Of a stretch of 64,000 bases of DNA, positions 1-16,545 are shown in pieces (the stretch's first letter is position 1; each line of letters begins with the position of its first letter). The stretch comes from Cystobasidiopsis lactophilus. Lineage: Eukaryota; Basidiomycota; Agaricostilbomycetes; Agaricostilbales; Chionosphaeraceae. The notes below the pieces were generated by a model. The model saw only the letters and a list, made by a program, of their open reading frames with translations, ran no database searches and was not told the origin of the DNA. The position numbers and the translations under genes are program-made. The stretch spans positions 2,801,883 through 2,865,882 of the forward strand of contig BCIO01000002.1 of the NCBI GenBank assembly GCA_001599975.1, read 5' to 3'.

Positions 1-1
1 T

Positions 2-396
2 ATTGGCTTTGGCATTCCAGTCGCCAACGCCTTCGGTTTCACTATTAGGGGCAACAACTTTGACGGCGCTGTCTTCGCTGCCTCTCAAACCTCTTCCTGC
101 TACCCAGAGGTCCCCCCAGCTCAAGCTCTCGTCCGGAACCCATACGTTTCCGAGGGCAGTTTCCAGTCGGGCTTCAACGCTGATTTCAATTTCCAGTTCC
201 TCCTCGTGCGTTCGGTCCATGTCTCGTTTGAAAATAACCACAAAGCTAGTTTTAACCTCGAGCGTTGCAGTGTATTGACCGAGCGATCCCCAATACCAAC
301 ATCCTCAACCGCAGAGGGCACAGTCCATCTGGCAAGGCGAAGAGGTCCCGCGGGGGTTTCGAGTTGCTGGAGCACGCTGGTCGTGTCGCCAAATAG
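2..396 (+). CDS. 3' end of an unrecognised gene, cut by the window edge
   Basis: Two exons can be read (2-205 and 271-396) around a 65-nt GT-AG intron, 206-270, ending TTGCAG. The joined frame gives about 110 residues, opening IGFGIPVANAFGFTIRG and closing with a basic tail before a TAG stop. The first part is rich in small and hydrophobic residues (GNNFDGAVFAAS). The N-terminus lies outside the window and I do not recognise a family. The intron keeps the frame open, which supports the model; the product is unknown. Confidence 0.45.
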
Positions 397-459
397 AGTC
401 TTGTGGCTAGATCAATTGTAATTCTTCGAAGAACTGTCGCGCTGAGCCTCGTGTGACGC

Positions 460-1027
460 CTAGCTTCCAACCGCAATGCCCAGGAGCAACACCTCCCCTG
501 TTCTCCCCTTGCTCCTTGCCAGCCGTAGCACTTTACCCTGCGCCAAGTGCACCTCCGCCATTGCCCACTCCTCCAGATCTAACGCCTTCAAGCTGGCTTC
601 CACTTTGGCTTTTCCAGCCGAAGCTGGAAGCTTGCTCAGTGAAGGGATGCCGACAGCCTTTGAAAAATCTGAGATGGAAGTTCAACATCTGGGCCATGAC
701 AGAGAACCACGGACCTTGGGGGCAAAGCCGACCTGTAAGATGGAATCCGAGGGGTTCAAGAGAAGACAGTCCGCGCCTTCGTCGCCATCCGAATCTGGGG
801 CTAAGATGGAGGCAATGCAGCTGTCTGTGGCGAGTGCTCTGATCTGACCCAACAGCTCTGAAAGCTCCTCGGGCAAAGGTGACTGGTTTCGCAGGGCGGC
901 GGCGAAAGCAGCACCTCCTTTCGGCGACGCTTCCCTGGTGTGACAGCGCTTTAGTATTGGCCCCACAAACAACACTGAGGCCCATTACTGACAGAATGGA
1001 GGCAGTGAGCCCGGTGGCGTCAGACAT
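460..1027 (-). CDS. small hypothetical protein, about 130-145 aa
   Basis: A minus-strand model begins MSDATGLTASIL. It continues, after a short intron near 940-990, with an acidic segment (LPEELSELLGQIRALATD, then DSDGDEGADCLLLNP). After a second short intron near 665-730 it ends with an alanine/lysine-rich helical segment (LEEWAMAEVHLAQGKVLRLA) and a TAG stop. The exact splice sites are ambiguous: each intron has two donor/acceptor pairs that keep the frame. No domain is recognised. The amphipathic helices could form a coiled coil. It lies convergent to the left-edge gene and divergent from the arrestin-like gene. Confidence 0.4.
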
Positions 1028-1225
1028 TCAGGCTTCGTCAATTTCGTCGCCGTCGCCCTGTCGACGTGCAGGACGAAGGGCGCAATCTCAGGCTTGAACC
1101 TGTTCCGCCACCCATCCACAACAATCCAAATCCACATACATTAAACAATCAACCTTTTGTTCCACAATCTCACCCTCAATTCAATCCCATCAACCGCCAC
1201 CACCTCATCCAATTTCCATCCATTG

Positions 1226-2534
1226 ATGTCCTCAGACGCCTTCAAGTTGCTGTTAGACTTGCCACCTTCCAGAGCATACTTTGCGGGCGATGTGGTTTCG
1301 GGTTCTGTGTCCATCAATCTGAAGGTGGCCCAGCAAGATGACGTCGAGCGTGTTTACATCAAGTTTCGAGGCGAGATCAGAACGTGAGCACAGTGGCCTT
1401 TGCTGGCTGTTCTGGGTTTGTTGACCCAGTGCGCACGTCCTTCAGCCTTTGCCGGCGTTCCAACGGCCAGAGCACCATGACATACTACGACAGCGAATCC
1501 ATTGCACGAGAGGATCTGGAGTTATGGCAGCAGGGCACAGCGTTCCCAGCTCCAGGACAGACGGACGACTTGGTCGTGCCCTTCAGCTTTCAGTTGCCGG
1601 CCAGTGCGCCTCCAACCTTTAGGACAAGCGGCTACCAATGCAAAGGCTTGACTTTGTACTACGTGGAAGTCATCGGGCAGCGCCCAGGCCTGCTCCAGTT
1701 CAAGAGAAGGACCAAGTCCATCCTCAACGTCTTGACGGAAGACCCTTCGGGCGCCATCTTGTCGCAACAACTGGCAGCTGGGCCGTACACGGGCAATTAT
1801 CTCCACCACCATGTTCAAGACTCGATGCGGAAAGGCTTTTGGGGAGACCACTCGCAAACAAGCATGACGCTCTTTCTTCCGGACCACCACGTTCTTCCTT
1901 TGCACCAGCCGATCCCGTTCAAGATCCTGTTCGAATCCACGACGAAGCTGCGCAAGGCGGGGGGCGACGATGGCGACGACAAAGTTTTTCCTTACCCGCC
2001 TTCGTGGGACGACGGCTTCAAATTTGAACTCCATTCTCTCGCGCATGTGGAGGTGCAAGGAAGCTGGCGCCATCTGTCTAACGACCCCAAGTCGACGGTG
2101 GCAATTTGCAAAGGCCCGGTCACCGAAGAGCGGGTGGATCGCGTCTGGATGCCAGACAGCGCTGGCGGCAAGAGTGAGAAGGGTCGATGGAAGCAGCAGT
2201 GCCAGTACTTTGGTACGATCGTGCTGGCTGGGTCCAGCTCATCCTCCGACACCGTGGCTCCGAGCTTTCACACCCGCCTGCTCTCGGTCAAGCACGTCCT
2301 CATGGTGAGGCTGTCGATGCCTGGTTTGATGAACAACCTGAAGATCGAGCGGTCGGTGCGCCTTGGGTCGGGTTGGTCTCGGGATTTGGCCGGTTTGCCA
2401 CCCTACCCCGTGGAGAATCTGCCGTGAGTTCCCTCAATTTTCGCGGCACTGGTCGGTTTTCAAGACCTCCTTCATCCAGTGAATACGAAAAGGGCGATGA
2501 TGATGACAGCTGGGGCAGCGACAAAAAGGGCTAG
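1226..2534 (+). CDS. arrestin-like N-terminal domain protein
   Basis: Three exons: 1226-1383, 1446-2423 and 2465-2534, about 401 aa. The first intron has a GTGAGC donor and a TTCAG acceptor; the second uses a canonical GTGAGT. The N-terminus (DLPPSRAYFAGDVVSGSVSI, then VERVYIKFRGEIRT) is the classic opening of an arrestin_N beta-sandwich: a strand, 'GD.V.G.V', then 'I...F.G'. It is followed by LVVPFSFQLPASAPPTF and YYVEVIGQRPG, matching the middle of the fold. Fungal members are usually PY-motif adaptors for ubiquitin ligases or cargo sorting. The short acidic tail (EYEKGDDDDSWGSDKKG) shows no PPxY motif. An upstream in-frame ATG at 1157 is less likely because its stretch reads like a 5' leader. 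Confidence 0.8.
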
Positions 2535-2767
2535 TCTCGTCAGCACTCAAAGCCCTCCAGCTTTTATCTTGTCCCCGTTGCTTTTCGACGTCTTGTACAG
2601 CCTGTATAGTTCTGTAGCCTGTAGAAGTGATTTGAAGCCGCTTGTCAAGTTGACCAAGTGCACCACCACTCTACGTCCGCGGACGGCAAAGCGCACTTTT
2701 TGAGGTCGCCGAAGAGAGGCCGCTCGGTTGAGGCCCAATTTCCCCAGCAAGGCCCCTCAAAGCGCGT

Positions 2768-5700
2768 ATGGCTGACTCTGCCGACCACGAGCAAGGCGGC
2801 GGCGTTGGCCCTTCGATCCCCCCAGCCGTGTTCGCCAACGTTTCGCGGGAGAAGCTGCAGGCCCTTGTAAACGTGAGCGGGTCTCGCTCGACTGGAGCCT
2901 TATTTACTCGCCGCTCATCGCCGCTCGACCGCCAGCGCTTGACGGAGCTCAAGGCGCAGGGCAAGAATGAGACCAACTCGGGAGAATTCAAGTTGGCGAG
3001 CAACTTCTTGCAGCAATATCAACAGTCCATGCAGGCTGCCGCTGCCCACAATGGTGTGTTCCCTCCCACCCCGCATGTCCTTCGACCCCAGCACAGGCTC
3101 ACCCAGCCCCCCGTGCCCGCGCCAGGCGTCAACGGCTCTGGCCCCCCAAATGGAGACGCCCATGCTGAAGCTAGCGGCAGCGCCCCCAGCGGCCTCACGC
3201 CCGCCCAGCTCGCCCAGTTTCGCTGCCAGGTCTTTGCGTTCCGCGCCCTGTCCACCAACAAGCCGGTCGCGCCAGAGCTGCTCCAGGCTTTATCCTCGCC
3301 AGAGGCCGCGCTCAAGTACACAACCGAGCACGAGAAACCGGCGCTCGCCAGCGGAGGCGAGTCGCCCAGCCGGCCTGGCACCTCTGGCGGGGCTGCCGCC
3401 GCTGCTGGAGGCGAATCGTCAGCAGCAGCACCGGCGCCGCCGGTCATCGAGTTTACTTACGAGGACGGCCCGCCGGACACCTCGTCGGCCATCTACCCTT
3501 ACAACGACTTCAAAACGCCCCAGTTTGCCCAGAACGAGAGCCTGCAGGTCCTCAAGAGGCGCCACAACATTGTGCCCACCTTGCTGCCCACCGGCCTCGA
3601 CCCTCAGGTGCTGCTTGACGAGCGCAATCGCTTCATCCAGGCCCGCGTCGCCAACCGCGTGCGTGAGCTCGAAAGCCTTCCCAACTCCCTCCCTTCCGGC
3701 TCAGGCCAGGGCGCGACGACGGAGGACAACATCAAGCTCAAGGCCTTGATCGAGCTCAAGTCGCTCAACTTGCTGGCCAAGCAAAAGCAGCTCCGAGAGG
3801 ATGTCATTCGCAGCATCGGCCACGCCACCGCACTCTCCTTGGTCGCCGACCGGACCGCTTTCAAGAGGGAGCGCAAGGTCAGCGTGCGCGAGTCGCGCAT
3901 GGTAGAGCTCTTTGAGCGCAAGCAGAAGATGGAGCGCGAGCAAAAGGCCAAGCAGAAGCATCTCGACAAGCTCCACCTCCTCACCCGCCACACGGCCCAG
4001 TTCAAGGAGGCGCACTTGCAGCACCAGCAAATGTCCACGCGCATGGGCCGAGCGGTGGTCAAGTTCCACCAGGATGCCGAAAAGGCTGAAAAGGCCCGCT
4101 TGGAGCGTATTTCCAAGGAGCGTCTCAAGGCGTTGAAGGCGGACGACGAAGAGGCCTACCTCAAGCTCATCGACACCGCCAAAGATACCCGTATCACCCA
4201 TCTTCTCCGTCAAACCGACTCCTTCTTAGACAACCTCTCCCAAAATGTCATTGCCCAGCAGAAAGCTGCCGGCGGCCACGGGTCAAAGGCTGCACCGCCA
4301 CCACAGCCAGAAAAGCTCGAGATTGTGGACGAATCGGCGTTCGGCGCAGTCCCAGTGTTCGAGGAGGACACGGCGCAGGAGGGCAAGGTCGACTACTACA
4401 ATGTCGCCCATCGCCTGAAAGAAACCGTCTCGGCCCAACCCAGCATCTTGGTTGGCGGCACCTTGAAAGACTACCAGCTCAAGGGCTTGCAGTGGATGAT
4501 CTCGCTCTTCAACAACAAATTGAACGGCATTTTGGCCGACGAGATGGTTTGTCCTGACTTCTGCTCCACCTAACCAATTCGAATGACTAAAACTATGATG
4601 TGCAGGGTTTGGGCAAGACCATTCAGACCATCTCGCTTGTCACCTATCTCATCGAGAAGAAAGGCATCCCTGGCCCTTACCTTATCATCGTTCCTCTCTC
4701 CACCATGCCCAACTGGATCGCAGAGTTCGCCAAGTGGGCGCCGTCGGTCAAGGTGCTCACCTACAAGGGCTCGCCGAACGTGCGCAAGTCGCTCGGCGAA
4801 GAGATTCGCCGCTACTCTGCCGCCTCGTCGACCTTCCAGGTCTGCCTCACCACCTACGAGTTCATCATTCGTGATCGCCTCGCTCTGGCGCGCCCGCAAT
4901 GGGTTCACATGATCATCGACGAGGGCCACCGCATGAAGAATACGCAGTCCAAGCTGTCCCTGACGCTCACCCAGTACTACAAGACCCAATACCGGCTCAT
5001 TCTCACCGGCACGCCCTTGCAGAACAACCTGCCCGAGCTCTGGGCCCTGCTCAACTTCGTGCTGCCCAAGGTCTTCAACTCGGTGCAGTCGTTCGACGAG
5101 TGGTTCAACACGCCGTTCGCGAACACGGGTGGCCAAGACAAGATCGCGTTGAACGAAGAAGAGTCGCTGCTCGTCATTCGCCGCTTGCACAAGGTGCTCC
5201 GGCCCTTCCTGCTCCGCCGGTTGAAGAAGGACGTCGAAGCCGACCTGCCGGACAAAGTGGAGCGCATCATCCGCTGCAAGATGTCAGCTCTTCAGCTCAA
5301 ACTCTACAAGCAAATGAAGGACCACGGCGTGCTCATCGTCGACGACCCGGCAGCCGGCAAGAGCAAGCAGGGCGGCTTGAAAGGCCTGCAGAACACAGTC
5401 ATGCAGCTCCGCAAGATCTGCAACCGTTCGTCTCTTTTCCGGTTCCGATCTCTGGTTCGAATTGCTGCTAACATCGTGCGAGCAGATCCGTTCGTGTACC
5501 AAGCCGTCGAGCAGTCGGTGAAGCGGCCGTTCATGAACGACGAGCTCTTGTACCGGACGGCCGGCAAATTTGAGTTGCTGGATCGCATTCTACCAAAGCT
5601 GTTCAGCACTGGCCATCGCGTCTTGATTTTCTTCCAAATGACCCAGATCGTGCGTTATGCCCTCCTGTTCGCAACGCTGCCTTTTCTTAGGCGTTCTTCT

Positions 5701-7569
5701 TCCACCCGCATAGATGGACATCATGCAAGACTACCTGACCTACCGGAAAACACCCAATTTGCGTCTGGACGGCAACACGAACCAAGAAGTGCGTGGCGAG
5801 ATCATGCGCCAGTTCAACTCACCAGACTGCCCGATCAACATCTTCCTCCTCTCCACGAGAGCTGGTGGCTTGGGTCTCAACTTGCAGTCTGCCGACACTG
5901 TCATTCTTTACGATTCAGATTGTTCGTGCTCTGCTTCTTTGGACCCCCTGACCCGACGAAAGCTGACTTCGTGCCAATGCTCAGGGAATCCGCATCAGGA
6001 TCTCCAAGCGCAAGATAGAGCACATCGCATCGGTCAGAAGAAAGAAGTTAGAATCTTTAGACTGGTGACTTCACAGTCAGTCGAGGAGCACATGTTGGTC
6101 ATTTGCCTGCCGTGGCGAGGGAATGTGCTCAACTCTTTTCTTTCGTCCCCCAGCGTTGCCACTGCCAACTTGAAGAAAGACATGGACTCCAAGGTCATCC
6201 AGGCCGGCAAGTTTGACAACAACTCCACCAACGCCGAGCGAGAGGAGCATCTGGTGAGCAGGTTCTGTTGGCTGGCCCAAGGCCATCTTTTTGCTGAACA
6301 ACTTTTTTGATCAGCGAGCCGTGCTGGAGGCACAAATCGAAGAGGAAGAGATGGAAGGCGACTACACCGACGCCGAGCTCAATGAAATCCTCGCCCGTGG
6401 CGACGAAGAGTTTGACATCTTCCAACAAATGGACATTGACCGGCGACGGACCGACGAGGCACATTGGCGCGCCTACCACCCCAACGGCCCACCCATGCCG
6501 GAGCGTCTGATTCAGGAATACGAGCTGCCGGATGCCTACCGGAAGGAGTACAACTTCAAGAAGCGGACGGCCAAAGAAGAGGACGACCTGCTATTCGACG
6601 AGTCGGGCTCCCGCAAGAAGCGGTCCGCAGCTGGCCAGGTCCACTACGACGACGGCTTGACCGAAGAGCAATTTTTAGCCGCGGTCGAAGGAGAGACCAA
6701 CAACAGTCTGCAAAGCGCCATCGATGCGTCAAGGGCACGCAAGGACCGGCGCAAGGCCAAGCGCTCGATGCAAGACCAGTCTTTTGATGCGCCGTCGCCT
6801 TACGCCACTGGATCTGACCGGCCTCGCAAAGGGGCGCGCTTTGACCAGTCGGACGACGACGACGACGACAAGCTTTCAGAGACTTCCACTGCACCCAGCA
6901 TCCAGAGCCGCAAGCGAGGGCGGCCAAGCACGGCGTCGGTTGAGCCTTCGATCAATGGCGACGACGATGATAGCCGCCAGGTGAGTCGCAGTGGCCCTGC
7001 TACATCTCATTGTCTGACGGCCCGCTCTCGCAGAAACGCCGCAAGACCAGCGGAGGGAAGTCGGCTGTCAAGTCGGCGGGCAACGAACTGAGGACGGCTT
7101 TCACCCGCATCGTCGAGGCCGTCAAGGACCTCACGTCCCCTGAAGGCTATTCGTCATGCTCACTTTTCCTGGAACTGCCCAGCAAGGCCGACTACCCGGA
7201 CTACTACCACCTCATCCAAAAGCCCTTGTCGCTGAAGCAGATCACCCAGAAGATCAAGAAGGGCTCATACGAATCCCCCAACGCCTTCAAGAAGGACTTC
7301 GAGCTCATGTTCGCGAACGCGGCCATCTACAACGACCCCGACTCGGCGGTGGTGCGGGATGCAGAAGACATGCGTGTTGAATTCGGTGCGTGCTAACACT
7401 CGCGCTCTCTTGGGACCTGGAGCTTAATGTGGTTGTCCCTGCAGAGGCGCGGTTTGGGGAAACCTTTGGCGGCGGCGGATCTCGCAAACGGATCATTGAC
7501 GACGACGACGACGATGAGGACGAGGAACCGCTCCCCAAGGTCAGGCTGACCCTAGGTGGTGGTCGCTAG
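2768..7569 (+). CDS. SNF2/STH1-type SWI/SNF (RSC) chromatin-remodelling ATPase
   Basis: Eight exons: 2768-4546, 4606-5425, 5486-5649, 5714-5921, 5985-6253, 6315-6980, 7034-7385 and 7445-7569, about 1460 aa. Domain order is complete for the family. A QLQ motif ([17 protein letters not shown]) lies near residue 140, and an HSA segment ([15 protein letters not shown] onward) near 365-440. The SNF2 helicase has Walker A GLGKTIQT split by intron 1 at residue 593, and then [10 protein letters not shown]. Helicase-C has [11 protein letters not shown] and [12 protein letters not shown] SnAC-like region follows ([15 protein letters not shown]), and a C-terminal bromodomain has [10 protein letters not shown] and AAIYNDPDS. 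The protein ends in an acidic tract. It would be the motor of a nucleosome remodelling complex in the nucleus. Introns 2 and 4 use GTTCGT donors. A 42-nt stretch at 6118-6159 can be read through or removed in frame. Confidence 0.95.
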
Positions 7570-7726
7570 AGCAATTTTTCGTTTTCCCAATTGCTCCCAA
7601 GTGTATTAATTGAAATGGATGTTTTACGATTGGCTTGTGACTCGTGCGGTTGGACATTCAAACTATTTACAAAGAGCAAGCGGTGCTTATACGCAGAGAT
7701 GGTCGCCAGCGACTGCCCGTACGACA

Positions 7727-8142
7727 TTAAGCAGAAGGCGCCACCGCCGAGGCGGGACCTTCAGCGGGCGCATCCTCCTTCTTCTTCTTAAAGACGTTCA
7801 GAATCTTGGCGACATTGTTGGTCTTGTGCAGATGCTCCTTCGCCTCAGAGTTGTACTGGCAAGAATCCGGGGTTCACCAGCCTTCCAGATCCACCTCGGC
7901 AGCATCATCACTCACTTTCGCATAAGGATCTTCGCCCCTGGCCCTCGCATCCGCAAACTGTTGCATGACTTCATCACGTCGGCGTTGAGCGCTGGCGTCT
8001 GGGAACTTTTGCTTTCCACCGCCCGCGTAGAATATGCTGGACCCCGAGATGAGTCGGAGTTGAAAGCCCGCCCAGGGAGAGTGGCTCACGCTTCTGAGCC
8101 GGCTCCTGCTCCAAAGCTAGTACCTGCTAGGTGGTCGCCCAT
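7727..8142 (-). CDS. small conserved-looking protein, 107 aa, function unknown
   Basis: Three exons on the minus strand: 8142-8090, 8036-7895 and 7855-7727, with introns of 53 and 39 nt, all phases consistent. The product starts MGDHLAGTSFGAGAGSEAIF, then YAGGGKQKFPDASAQRRRDE. It continues with a helical charged stretch (ARGEDPYAKVSDDAAEYNSE) and a lysine-rich end (VFKKKKEDAPAEG). It has no signal peptide or membrane segment. It resembles a small soluble, partly disordered adaptor, but I cannot name a family. It is convergent with the SNF2-type gene, 157 bp from its stop. Confidence 0.55.
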
Positions 8143-8448
8143 TTCTGCGGTTAGGTCGAGTGGCGTTGTGTGGTGGACGGGAGCAAAGAGAGAGAGAGAG
8201 CGGAGAAGTGTGGTGGCGGCTATGCCCGGGGCCTATTTCACGTGCTGAAAGTTGAGAGCTCTGGCTATCTGGCTGCCTGACGTTACACTAGAAAGGCTAT
8301 GGTGACAAAGGCTGAAAGGCAGACGACAAGTCAGGGCCAAATGAAGTGGCGAAGCCCAAAGGGCACATTCGATTCGTAAACGAGGTGGCGACTATTGTAC
8401 AAAGTTCTATTTGACCCCACTCCGACAACTACACTCCAGCAATCACGC
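8143..8448. other. intergenic spacer, 306 bp
   Basis: This spacer is the upstream region of the small minus-strand gene and the 3' flank of pirin. It holds a short AG-dinucleotide run near 8187-8200 and one CACGTG E-box-like palindrome at 8239-8244. I see no gene in it. Confidence 0.4.
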
Positions 8449-9615
8449 TTAATGGTGCATATGCGCAGCCGATTCTGACTTCCAAGAATCGGCGCCTTCG
8501 AAACCATTTCTGGCGAGGCTGTAGTCCATGAAGGCCTCTTGGATGCCCTTGCGGTCGCACATCACGAAAGGACCATGCTGGACGACGCCTTGGACAAGGG
8601 GCTCGCCACTGATGAGGACGAGGCGAGCGCTGTCGCTGGCGGCTTCGAGTGAGATGCCATTGGCCGCCTCTTCCGACGAGAGCACGACGGTGTTGAACTG
8701 GTCGATGGGCTTGGACTCGTTGAAGGAGACGCTGCCTTCAATAACGTAGGCCTTCATAGAAGTTAAGCCGAGCTCCTTTGGTGGCGATAAGGATGAAAGC
8801 TCACAAATGCCGTCCAGCCCGAAGGGATCTGCTGGAAGACGGAAGCGCCTTGCTTCTTGAGCGTGATGTCGTAGTAGTGAGCGCCGCCGTGCGTCTTCAC
8901 GGGCGACTCGACGACCGCGCCGTCTTTATCGAACGCCTGGCCAGAGATGATTTTGATGGTCACACTTTCGTTCGAGGTTTTAAGTACGAGGCCGGTGTGA
9001 TTCAAAAGTGTGAGAGAGACTCACTCCTCTGAAGGGTGTGCATAAGGCATCTCATCACTCTTGAACTCTTGGTAGTCAGGAGCGTCGAGTTTCCTGGCAG
9101 CGGGCAGGTCGATCCAAAGCTGCATGCCGACCGGCTGAGTTTATGCAAGCGCTACTTAGTCCAAGGTTGCACTGAGCGGGAGGAGGAAGATACTTACATC
9201 AGGCTTGCCAGGGCCATGAACTGGCATTTCGGAATGGACGATGCCTCTAGCGGCTTGCATCCACTGTTTCAGAACGTCGTCAATGGCGACCTGGGGAGGC
9301 GCCGAGGGCAGTGAGACTCACCTGAACATCACCAGGACCGATGATTCCTTTGTGGCCCTTGAAGTCCTCGTGCTGGACCTCGCCGTCGAGCATGTAGCTG
9401 ACGGTGGCCATGCCGCGATGAGGGTGCTCGGCGAAGCCGGCACCTTCGCCGATTTTGAAGTGGTCAAGCATGAGGAACGGAGAGAGGTTGCGGAGTGCAG
9501 CGGTGCCAATGGACCGGCGGACGGTGACGCCGACGCCCTCTGGGGTTTCGACGGCAAGGACGACCTTGGCGACGGAGCGGGAGACTTGCTTGGCAACGGA
9601 GGAAGCAGCAGACAT
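8449..9615 (-). CDS. pirin family protein
   Basis: Five exons on the minus strand: 9615-9322, 9263-9198, 9134-9025, 8964-8805 and 8751-8449. The N-terminal cupin has FLMLDHFKIGEGAGFAEHPH then RGMATVSYMLDGEVQHED, giving the pirin metal ligands (HPH, H, E). Next come WMQAARGIVHSEMP and LWIDLPAARK, both diagnostic for the family. The second cupin half (GGAHYYDITLKKQG and YVIEGSVSF) is complete. Pirins are nuclear or cytosolic iron-binding bicupins, variously a transcription cofactor or quercetinase-like; which applies here is unknown. The start MSAASSVAK is preferred over an in-frame upstream extension. The gene diverges from the RNA polymerase III subunit gene. Confidence 0.92.
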
Positions 9616-10064
9616 GGTGGCGTTATGTTCTTGAGCAGACAGCAAGGAGATTGCTCGGAAATGAACTTGGCTGAAGGTGGGCAAGAGAAAGTCGCTGCTT
9701 TTATAGACGGCGATGACTAAGATGAACAGGGACAACGCCTTGAGCATGCAAGTGCCAGAAAGTGCCAGAAGAGACAGAGACAAATCGTCGACCGGGACGA
9801 AGAGGTCAGCGCTCTTGTTTGCCCTCCGGCGTTTGGTCGAAACTCCGGTGGCGACTCTAAATCCGCAGACCTCGCCTGCGGCCTCTCACTGTCGCGGGAG
9901 GCGGTCGTAAAGGGGTAGGATAGAGGATAGGAATGTGCAGGAAACGTCTCGACTTCGCGTGAGCGAAGGCTAGAGGGGCCCGACGCACGTGAAATCCTCT
10001 GAAATTTGTGCGGACTTGGGGCTGCCAGCCTGGAGTCAAACGTCGAACGCTGCCTGATGCGCAG
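9616..10064. promoter_or_regulatory. divergent promoter region between pirin and RPC1
   Basis: This 449-bp spacer separates two head-to-head genes and must hold both upstream regions. No TATA box or known operator stands out. The call rests only on gene orientation. Confidence 0.4.
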
Positions 10065-15600
<5,536 letters not shown>

Positions 15601-15795
15601 CTGCATGGGGATCTATCTAGGGAAATTAGATCGCATCAAAACTTGTAAAATAAACTCACTTGATACCTCTGGCTTTCGATATCATTGGAACGAGCTGGCT
15701 TTATGCAAAGCAGCATTCTGCAGCCTTAGGTTTTCTCCAGATGCCCTGAGCAAAGTTACGAGTGGTTCGAAGGAGCGCTCGAGGACCGCTCACCT

Positions 15796-16245
15796 CTAGC
15801 TTGGCCTCTTCGCCTTCACGACATAATACGAATTGCCGACCGTCCGCTCGGCTAGCGAGAGCAGTTTTGACCTATCATGCGATTCTGTCTCTTGCTGCAG
15901 CGTGTCCGACAGATCCAGAGGCATGCCTGCATCTTGCGGCCAAATCCGTCCGTCCGGCAGCTCGTCCTCCTTTTCAGGCCGTGGGAACTCTTGAACACTT
16001 CGAACCATCTTGATCAACCCTTCAAGTCTTGCTTTGAGCTTCGTTTCGGCGTCCGAAGCGGCGAATGGCGGCTCCAGAGCGGACAACTTATGCAGATGGA
16101 CAAGCTGGTCGCGAGAAAGCGAGACAGGCGGTTGCGCGGCGACTTGGCTCTTCAGTGACCACGCAGGTTTGGTAGGGATGCAGTCAGAGTCTACCAGAGA
16201 ACGAAGCGCCGCCGATTTTGAGAGACGACGGAGGGACAGTTTCAT
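15796..16245 (-). CDS. mitochondrial Glu-tRNA(Gln) amidotransferase subunit C
   Basis: Single exon, 149 aa. The basic, Ser/Arg-rich N-terminus ([17 protein letters not shown]) looks like a mitochondrial presequence. The GatC-like core follows: [10 protein letters not shown], then [19 protein letters not shown], and a helix with [18 protein letters not shown]. The C-terminal part has [16 protein letters not shown] and ends [18 protein letters not shown], a typical 'N.FVV' closing. GatC stabilises GatA and GatB, which convert misacylated Glu-tRNA(Gln). An in-frame upstream ATG at 16383 is probably leader. The gene is convergent with RPC1, 195 bp away. Confidence 0.75.
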   Translation of the reverse strand: MKLSLRRLSKSAALRSLVDSDCIPTKPAWSLKSQVAAQPPVSLSRDQLVHLHKLSALEPPFAASDAETKLKARLEGLIKMVRSVQEFPRPEKEDELPDGRIWPQDAGMPLDLSDTLQQETESHDRSKLLSLAERTVGNSYYVVKAKRPS

Positions 16246-16545
16246 ACTGCTGGCGGTCAGCGGAAGACGAGCAATGATTCCAGACAATGCGTGTTCATCA
16301 TTCGTGATTTCAAGAAATTTCAAGTTGGGATTGCGAAGATTTACAAACGGAGATAAAAGCACGAGCGCAAAGCTCGCAAGCAAGCCGCGAGATGATTCCC
16401 TCCGTCCAATAAATTCGGGGGCATCTGCTCATGAGCCTAGTACGGATCATCAATCTCTGGGTAAGTGTGATCAACGTTGCGTTCAGTCATAATAACTCTG
16501 CAGTCGAGGATCAGCGATCAAGGTCGGATGGAGCAGCGCCACCAC
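16246..16545. other. spacer between GatC and the P450, 300 bp
   Basis: This stretch holds the 3' flank of the P450 and the upstream region of the GatC gene, both on the minus strand. I see no further gene. Confidence 0.4.

Noticed and set aside
15760-15780. B-box-like GGTTCGAA sequence as a tRNA gene
   Set aside because: The flanks do not pair into acceptor or T stems and no A box is found upstream.
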